This document shows positions 16,158 through 20,824 of a stretch of DNA of 20,824 nucleotides, piece after piece; position 1 is the first letter of the stretch; the number at the start of each line of letters is the position of its first letter. Below the pieces are notes generated by a model. The model saw only the letters and a program-made list of their open reading frames with translations. It ran no database searches and was not told the DNA's origin. The stretch lies in NCBI GenBank assembly GCA_036507955.1, contig DATCIH010000184.1:1-20824 (forward strand). Direction: 5' to 3'. The DNA is from DATCIH01 sp036507955 (GTDB taxonomy: Bacteria > Bacillota > Clostridia > Clostridiales > Clostridiaceae). A program made the position numbers and the translations under genes.

Positions 16158-16876
16158 ACTTCATTCCTTATTTCTAAGTTATTTTCCATTTTATAACCGA
16201 TACCTCTTATAGTTTTTAGATATTGAGGCTCCTTAGGGTTATCCTCGATTTTCTCCCTTAGATGGCTAATATGTACCATAATCGTATTATCATCCCCATA
16301 GTAAGCTTCCTCCCATACAGCTTCATAAAGCTGCTTTTTCGTATATACTCTTCCTAAGTTTTCCATGAAAATCTGGAGTAGCTTTAGTTCCTTTGCATTA
16401 CATTCTAATTGTTTATCATTTTTATATACACTATAACTATTTTTATTAAAAGTTAGATTGCCTATTTGAATGATTAAATTATCTGGTGTTTGTAGCACCG
16501 TTGAATACTTATAGGATCTTCTAAGCTGTGCATGTACTCTTGCAATTAGTTCAATTGGACTAAAAGGTTTTACCATATAGTCATCTGCACCTAAGCCAAG
16601 TCCTAATATTTTATCAGTGTCTTCGCCTCTTGCAGTCAAAAACATAACTGGAATTTCACTCGTTTCCCTTATCTTTCTTAACAAATTGAAACCATCAAGC
16701 CCTGACATCATTACGTCAAGAATAGCTAGATTAATTTCATTACTATTAAATATATCCAAAGCTACAACCCCATTTTCTGCAGCATATACCGAAAAGCCTT
16801 CCTTTATAAGGTGCAATCCTAGTAGTTCCCTTAAGTCCTGTTCATCTTCTGCAATTAAAATATTTAAGGTGTCCAC
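16154..16876 (-). CDS. OmpR/PhoB-family response regulator
   Basis: A receiver (about 5-118) with Asp11-Glu12, phosphoacceptor Asp54 (AILDVMM), Thr81 and Lys103 (VKPFSP) is joined to a winged-helix DNA-binding domain (about 135-232). The latter has the family motifs CNAKELKLLQIFMENLGRVYTK, here in pieces, and VHISHLREKIEDNP through TIRGIGYKME. Length (240) is normal. The start is GTG at 16876, with the purine-rich GAGGGAG directly abutting it, so initiation may be weak or the true start may differ by a few codons. Its 5' end lies 7 bases from the EcsC-family gene stop and its 3' end overlaps the kinase start by four bases. It most likely controls the exporter pair through the repeats at 14656-14697. 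Confidence 0.9.
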   Translation of the reverse strand: MDTLNILIAEDEQDLRELLGLHLIKEGFSVYAAENGVVALDIFNSNEINLAILDVMMSGLDGFNLLRKIRETSEIPVMFLTARGEDTDKILGLGLGADDYMVKPFSPIELIARVHAQLRRSYKYSTVLQTPDNLIIQIGNLTFNKNSYSVYKNDKQLECNAKELKLLQIFMENLGRVYTKKQLYEAVWEEAYYGDDNTIMVHISHLREKIEDNPKEPQYLKTIRGIGYKMENNLEIRNEV

Positions 16877-16883
16877 CTCCCTC

Positions 16884-17603
16884 TTAAAATTTGAATACTC
16901 TTAATCTATAAGCATTGATAGCTGTTTCGCCAAGTTTACTCATTAATTTGTAATTAGCAACTGCGCCAACAACTGCTCCAATAACCGGAACTAATTGTAG
17001 AAGCTTTGCAATATCTAAATAATCCCTATACTCCTGTTGAAAGGTTCTCCAATCAAAAGAATCTTCCTTTTCAGGTAATAATTTAGAATAATTATCCCAA
17101 TCTGAAATCAGTTTGTAAATTACGATTCTTCTTTTCTGACTTGAGAAGGCTAATTGAAATATATAAAGTATAAACAATCTTTCTTTATAGTTTTTCACAT
17201 CAAAACTATATAAGCCTGCAACATCAAATAAAAATTTCATCTTCAAGCTTAATAGAATAGGAAAGTCTGCTAGTCCTAAAAGTAATCCTCCAGCACCAGT
17301 ACCAGCACCTGTTACAGTTGCAGTTTTCCTATAAAAATTTATTTTATCTCTTACTAAACTTTCTCTTTTTTCTAAAGTAGCTTTTCGCAGTGGTAGTCCC
17401 GTAATAAACCCAGAGCCAAAAAAAACAAGATTTACCATATTCTTTATAGTTTCTGTAATGAACAAGTGAGCTTTTTCAGGGATAAAGCTATTCATTTTCA
17501 TTTGAATATTCTTTGTTAAATCTCCAGTAGGGGAGGGTTCCTTTGTCATCTTTTTCTGCCAGGTTCTTAATTCTTTTAAGGCATTGTCTTCATATGTATT
17601 CAT
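16884..17603 (-). CDS. EcsC-family protein
   Basis: This 239-residue protein matches the EcsC family by its central region: a Gly-rich stretch (GAGTGAGGLLLGLADFPILL, about 99-118) followed by LKMKFLFDVAGLYSFDV (120-136). A second hydrophobic Gly-rich segment lies at about 203-218 (LVPVIGAVVGAVANY). The hydrophobic segments suggest membrane association, though clear spanning helices are few. EcsC belongs to the ecs ABC transporter locus in Bacillus, but its biochemical role is not well defined. AAGGAGAG precedes ATG 17603. It is the first gene of a unit with the regulator and kinase (7-base gap), a linkage that suggests an envelope-related role; that is inference. Confidence 0.78.
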   Translation of the reverse strand: MNTYEDNALKELRTWQKKMTKEPSPTGDLTKNIQMKMNSFIPEKAHLFITETIKNMVNLVFFGSGFITGLPLRKATLEKRESLVRDKINFYRKTATVTGAGTGAGGLLLGLADFPILLSLKMKFLFDVAGLYSFDVKNYKERLFILYIFQLAFSSQKRRIVIYKLISDWDNYSKLLPEKEDSFDWRTFQQEYRDYLDIAKLLQLVPVIGAVVGAVANYKLMSKLGETAINAYRLRVFKF

Positions 17604-17693
17604 AAACTCTCCTTATAAAATAACCCTATATTTTACACAATAAATCAAAAGTTATCTCCAATTTCTTAAAAGTAGTAAGAACCAATATTTATG

Positions 17694-17702
17694 TGATATA
17701 CT
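17694..17702 (+). promoter_or_regulatory. Candidate extended -10 promoter for the DUF1646 gene
   Basis: TGATATACT reads as an extended -10 (TG, one base, TATACT). No good -35 is visible. The predicted start near 17709 leaves a leader of about 19 bases containing GAGGGG before ATG 17728. Confidence 0.4.
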
Positions 17703-17727
17703 CAACAAAGAAAGTGAGGGGATCATT

Positions 17728-18795
17728 ATGTTCATTGGACTTATAATTATACTACTAATGGTGCTTACATTACCCTTTGTGGTAAAAAAGGTTGAGCACA
17801 ATTTGGAGGTGTTCCTATTTGTAATGGGATTTTCCGCCACAATAATCTCTGAAGTCTTAAGTACTAATTTAATTTTAACAATATTTGAGAATAAGTTGAT
17901 ATATTTTATAACTTTTGCGGTACTTATTGCAGGGCTAATTTTTAAAGTTTTAAAAGATAGAGTGAAGGGTGTTATCAACAATATTTTAAAAAGAGTTCCT
18001 CTTAAGGCATTTGTTTTTTTGGTAATTGTTATATTGGGGCTATTATCAAGTATCATAACTGCGATAATAGCTGCATTGCTCTTGGTGGAAATTGTTAATG
18101 CCATGCCTATTACAAGGAAACATAAGGTAAATATGGTTATAATCGCATGTTTTTCAATTGGACTTGGGGCAGTACTTACTCCAATTGGTGAGCCGTTATC
18201 CACCATTGTTGTTTCAAAACTCAATGCTAACTTCTGGTATTTAGCAAATTATTTAGGGGCCTATATTATTTCAGGGGTATTACTTATGGGCGTATTAGGG
18301 GCATTCATGGTTAAAGCAGATAAAGTTATGGTAAAGGATGACTTTGTAGCTGTAAATCATGAACATGATGGAGACTATTATTTCCTTGATCCAGACATAG
18401 AAAATGAAACCTATAGGGAAGTATTTATAAGGGCATTTAAAATATTTATATTCATATTTGCACTTGAACTTTTGGGAGCGGGCTTTAAGCCTCTCATAGA
18501 TACCTTCATAATTGGTCTTGATAGTAAGCTGCTTTATTTCATTAATATGATATCGGCTGTACTTGATAACGCAACTCTCGCAGCAGCTGAAATAAGTATA
18601 AAAATGACCACAATACAGATTGAATCCGTGCTTATGGGACTACTAATAAGTGGGGGCATGCTAATTCCTGGTAATATACCTAATATTATATCTGCACATA
18701 AGCTTAAGATTAATAGTAAGGAATGGGCAAAGCTTGGAGTTCCTGTGGGAGCTGCATTAATGCTTTTATACTTTGTTATTATTTTCGTATTTTAA
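17728..18795 (+). CDS. DUF1646 integral membrane protein, putative ion transporter
   Basis: This 355-residue, very hydrophobic protein has about nine or ten predicted membrane segments. Two Pro/Gly-rich re-entrant-type motifs occur in the two halves: LTPIGEPLST (150-159) and GGMLIPGNIPNI (309-320). A conserved SAVLDNATLAAAE (276-288) precedes the latter. This fits DUF1646, placed near the ion transporter (NhaD/ArsB-like) group, whose substrate is unproven. A polar loop at about 200-228 (NHEHDGDYYFLDPDIENE) is His/Asp-rich and could bind metal. GAGGGG precedes ATG 17728. It stands alone, divergent from the EcsC gene and convergent with the ABC-2 exporter, with its own promoter and terminator. 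Confidence 0.82.
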   Translation: MFIGLIIILLMVLTLPFVVKKVEHNLEVFLFVMGFSATIISEVLSTNLILTIFENKLIYFITFAVLIAGLIFKVLKDRVKGVINNILKRVPLKAFVFLVIVILGLLSSIITAIIAALLLVEIVNAMPITRKHKVNMVIIACFSIGLGAVLTPIGEPLSTIVVSKLNANFWYLANYLGAYIISGVLLMGVLGAFMVKADKVMVKDDFVAVNHEHDGDYYFLDPDIENETYREVFIRAFKIFIFIFALELLGAGFKPLIDTFIIGLDSKLLYFINMISAVLDNATLAAAEISIKMTTIQIESVLMGLLISGGMLIPGNIPNIISAHKLKINSKEWAKLGVPVGAALMLLYFVIIFVF

Positions 18796-18842
18796 GTAAA
18801 TCATATTGTCTATATTCATTTGAGAATACATTTAAAAATAGG

Positions 18843-18864
18843 AAAAGGTGCTTAGGCACCTTTT
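18843..18864. terminator. Bidirectional terminator between DUF1646 and ABC-2 exporter genes
   Basis: AAAAGGTGC (18843-18851) pairs perfectly with GCACCTTTT (18856-18864) over a TTAG loop. T-runs exist on both strands. It lies 1 base from the minus-strand stop at 18866 and 47 bases after the plus-strand stop. Confidence 0.88.
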
Positions 18865-18865
18865 A

Positions 18866-19609
18866 TTATTCCCACCGAAAAAATTTAGTAGCCAATAATG
18901 TACATATAATTGATATAGTTAATAGAACAATTATATCAGGAGAATAGCTTGAAAGCTTTCCTCCCGTCCAAACTCCCTTTAATAATTCAGTCCCATAGGT
19001 AAGGGGGAAGACTTTTGATATATATACTATAATTTTTGGCATTATTTCCATAGGCATAATGGCACCAGATAAAAAAATCATTGGAAAATATACAATGTAA
19101 GATATAGCAGTTGCAGCTTTAGCATTAGCGGATACTCCTGCTATAACAAGTCCCACAGAAAATATACTAAAAGTAGTAAGTATGAAAGCAAAGGTTACTA
19201 CAAATAAATTGCCAAAGAAATGTAGATCGAATACTATTTTACCTATAACAATAAGTAGAGCTATACCAAGCAAAGTCATTATAAAATTAACAATAACCTG
19301 GGAAATTAATATATCTACTGGATTTATAGGAGTAGCAGCAAACCTTTTTAATATCTTTCGTTCTCTATATTGCGCCACTGTGAGAGGAAGTGTCATAAGA
19401 CCGGTTACTGCAACTATTAACCCTATATAGCCTGGGACAGACACATCTACCATGTTATGTCCACCATAAAAAGCAGAAGGCTCATTTCCATAAATACTGC
19501 CAAAGAGTAACAGCATCATAGATGGAAATACAAGTGCGAAAAAAATATTCATAAAATTTCTGGTTAACAGCTTAAATTCTATTTTACTAATATTTACAAG
19601 TCTATTCAT
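18866..19609 (-). CDS. ABC-2 type exporter permease
   Basis: This 247-residue protein has six predicted membrane segments (about 20-40, 58-80, 104-125, 134-158, 168-185, 225-243), the full complement for the family. The cytoplasmic coupling loop YRERKILKRFAATPINP (81-97) and the LSGAIMPMEIMPKIIVYISK region (180-199) are typical of ABC-2 drug or polyketide exporter permeases. AGGAGG lies 7 bases before ATG 19609, and only 2 bases separate it from the ATPase gene stop, so the two form one transporter. The substrate cannot be told from the sequence; the family exports drugs, lipids, peptides or polysaccharides. Confidence 0.9.
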   Translation of the reverse strand: MNRLVNISKIEFKLLTRNFMNIFFALVFPSMMLLLFGSIYGNEPSAFYGGHNMVDVSVPGYIGLIVAVTGLMTLPLTVAQYRERKILKRFAATPINPVDILISQVIVNFIMTLLGIALLIVIGKIVFDLHFFGNLFVVTFAFILTTFSIFSVGLVIAGVSANAKAATAISYIVYFPMIFLSGAIMPMEIMPKIIVYISKVFPLTYGTELLKGVWTGGKLSSYSPDIIVLLTISIICTLLATKFFRWE

Positions 19610-19611
19610 GC

Positions 19612-20526
19612 TTAAGCCTCCTCTACTTTTTCATCAATAAGTTTTAAAAATGTATCATCAAGGGTAGGTCTCTTTATATTTAAATTTTTATAACTTATTT
19701 TCTTCGTCTCCAACATATAAACAAGTTTTCCAAGCACACCATCGTTTTGAGAATAAACAATGTACTTATGATCATCTCTAGTAAATTTGGATACATGTTC
19801 TAATTCATTGGATAATAAATTTGTGATATCCTGTTCTGCTTCAAAGATAATTTCAGTCTCAAGACCACTTGAAATTATAATGTTTTCCACTGTATCAAGC
19901 GCTATAATTTTGCCCTTTTTAATAATGCATATCCTGTCACACAAGTATTCGGCTTCTTCCATGTAATGAGTAGTCATAAATACCGTTCGACCCTCTTCCT
20001 TAAGTTCTTTCACATATTTCCACATATCTTGCCTTGCTTGTGGGTCTAGTCCAGTGGTAAGCTCATCCAAAAATACAATTTCTGGATTGGGAATTAAGGC
20101 AAGTATAATGGAAAGTTTTTGCTTTTGGCCTCCAGATAGATTGTCAACATAGGAGTTGAGTTTTTCCTTTAAACCGAATTTATCAATTAATTTTTCATAG
20201 GGATAGGGATTTTTATAAAAGGATTCGAAAAGGGAACAAATTTCCTTGACTTTTATTTTATCTTGGAAGGAGGTTTCTTGAAGTTGAACTCCTATTTTCC
20301 CATATAAAGCATTCCGATCCTTTAAAGGATTTAGTCCTACAACATTCACAATACCTTGCTCATACTTTTTTAGACCTATAATACATTCAATGGTAGTAGT
20401 TTTACCCGCACCATTAGGACCGAGCATTCCAAATATCTCGCCTTTTTTTACATTAAAGGATATCTGGTCAACCGCATTGATCTTTCCATAAATTTTAGTA
20501 AGCTGAGTTACTTCTATAACATTCAT
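19612..20526 (-). CDS. ABC-2 type exporter ATP-binding protein
   Basis: This 304-residue ATPase powers the permease encoded directly downstream. Motifs present are Walker A GPNGAGKTT (36-44), Q-loop (VQLQE, 80-84), LSGGQKQK (130-137), Walker B VFLDE (151-155), the D-loop TTGLDPQAR and H-loop His187 (TTHYMEEAEYLCDR). LDELTTGLD replaces the commoner LDEPTTGLD, a variant usual in this subfamily. The C-terminal 80 residues are the less conserved extension typical of DrrA/CcmA-like exporters. AAGGAGAAG precedes ATG 20526. No regulator is adjacent in the window. It could be a housekeeping lipid or drug exporter. Confidence 0.92.
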   Translation of the reverse strand: MNVIEVTQLTKIYGKINAVDQISFNVKKGEIFGMLGPNGAGKTTTIECIIGLKKYEQGIVNVVGLNPLKDRNALYGKIGVQLQETSFQDKIKVKEICSLFESFYKNPYPYEKLIDKFGLKEKLNSYVDNLSGGQKQKLSIILALIPNPEIVFLDELTTGLDPQARQDMWKYVKELKEEGRTVFMTTHYMEEAEYLCDRICIIKKGKIIALDTVENIIISSGLETEIIFEAEQDITNLLSNELEHVSKFTRDDHKYIVYSQNDGVLGKLVYMLETKKISYKNLNIKRPTLDDTFLKLIDEKVEEA

Positions 20527-20678
20527 TTCTCTTCTCCTTATCCTGACTATTTAGATAATCAAACCTGTAAAACGAAAGTAATAACAGTATACATCAAAAT
20601 TTTCCCAATTACATGAATAGTATTATATAAAGGAGCTCTAACGTAATAAGTGTTACAGTTCAGATATAGGGTCGATAA
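20527..20678. other. Intergenic leader region of the ABC-2 exporter operon, no gene seen
   Basis: No convincing gene is seen in this AT-rich stretch. Read on the minus strand it holds two possible -10 boxes: TATAAT (20627-20622) and TATACT further downstream. Neither has a clear -35. A purine-rich AAAGGAG on the plus strand at 20630-20635 is followed by no start codon. Confidence 0.5.
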
Positions 20679-20711
20679 ATAAGGCCTCTAAATAAAGTAT
20701 AGTGGCCTTAT
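20679..20711 (-). terminator. Candidate terminator of the right-edge gene
   Basis: ATAAGGCC (20679-20686) pairs with GGCCTTAT (20704-20711) over a 17-base loop. On the minus strand it is followed by TTTAT and starts 4 bases after the stop of the partial gene. The long loop lowers confidence. Confidence 0.5.
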
Positions 20712-20715
20712 ACTA

Positions 20716-20824
20716 TTATTCCATTTTTAAGGTTACAACATTATCGTCGAAGGCATCCTTCATTCCCTGAAAAACATTTCTATTGTTTTTCGAAAATGTG
20801 GAAATGAAGCTTCTGATTTTCAGA
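20716..20824 (-). CDS. C-terminal fragment of an unrecognised protein, cut by the window edge
   Basis: On the minus strand one frame is open from the edge to TAA at 20718-20716, giving 35 residues that end in FQGMKDAFDDNVVTLKME. Codons look ordinary for this genome and a hairpin follows directly. The other two frames hit stops or lack character. The family is not recognised; the visible part is soluble and slightly charged. It would be upstream of the ABC-2 operon, separated by about 190 bases and the hairpin. Confidence 0.5.
   Translation of the reverse strand, partial: LKIRSFISTFSKNNRNVFQGMKDAFDDNVVTLKME

Noticed and set aside
18723..18947. Open frame crossing the end of the DUF1646 gene and the terminator
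   Set aside because: It overlaps the transporter's last codons, a strong terminator and the convergent permease gene, and has no ribosome site.
20040..20075. LDELTTGLD instead of LDEPTTGLD in the ABC-2 ATPase as a damaging change
   Set aside because: The catalytic Glu is intact and Leu at this place is common in this subfamily.

Overview
The window is AT-rich, roughly 30% G+C by eye, with strong AGGAGG-type ribosome sites and compact Rho-independent terminators. Its proteins resemble those of clostridia: a clostridial-style chemoreceptor, GpmA, a DUF1646 transporter, and fused ATPase-permease exporters beside a two-component system. The most likely source is a Clostridium-like Firmicute chromosome. 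I see no rRNA, tRNA, CRISPR array, insertion sequence, integrase or phage gene.

Layout. (1) 1-440, minus strand: a small unrecognised gene whose reading frame may be broken by a frameshift near its 3' end. (2) 584-1838, plus strand: a chemoreceptor with its own promoter, a perfect palindrome in the leader and a terminator. Its N-terminus looks like the start of a response regulator joined to a truncated sensor. (3) 1908-2651: gpmA, phosphoglycerate mutase. (4) 2856-10362, plus strand: five tightly packed genes. Three are soluble histidine kinases (receiver-kinase, PAS-like kinase, receiver-kinase). The last two are a YhaO/SbcD-like nuclease and a YhaN/SbcC-like ATPase. A strong hairpin ends this run and separates it from convergent genes. 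(5) 10420-17603, minus strand: an EcsC-family protein, an OmpR-type response regulator and its membrane sensor kinase are followed, after a long hairpin, by two paralogous full-length MacB-like ATPase-permease fusions. The fusions have their own promoter, overlapped by four 11-bp-phased direct repeats that look like a response-regulator operator. (6) 17728-18795, plus strand: a DUF1646 membrane transporter. (7) 18866-20526, minus strand: a two-gene ABC-2 exporter. (8) 20679-20824: the 3' tail of an unrecognised minus-strand gene and its terminator.

How the parts may work together. The 10420-17603 block reads as a sense-and-export cassette: the sensor kinase detects an envelope stress, the regulator binds the phased repeats, and the two exporters are made. 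The 2856-10362 block is less expected: three cytoplasmic kinases with two receivers but no DNA-binding, GGDEF or HD-GYP output, apparently co-transcribed with DNA-processing genes. If signalling and nuclease are functionally linked, this is the most likely place in the window for something undescribed. All functional links are inferred from gene order and motifs; no homology search was possible.
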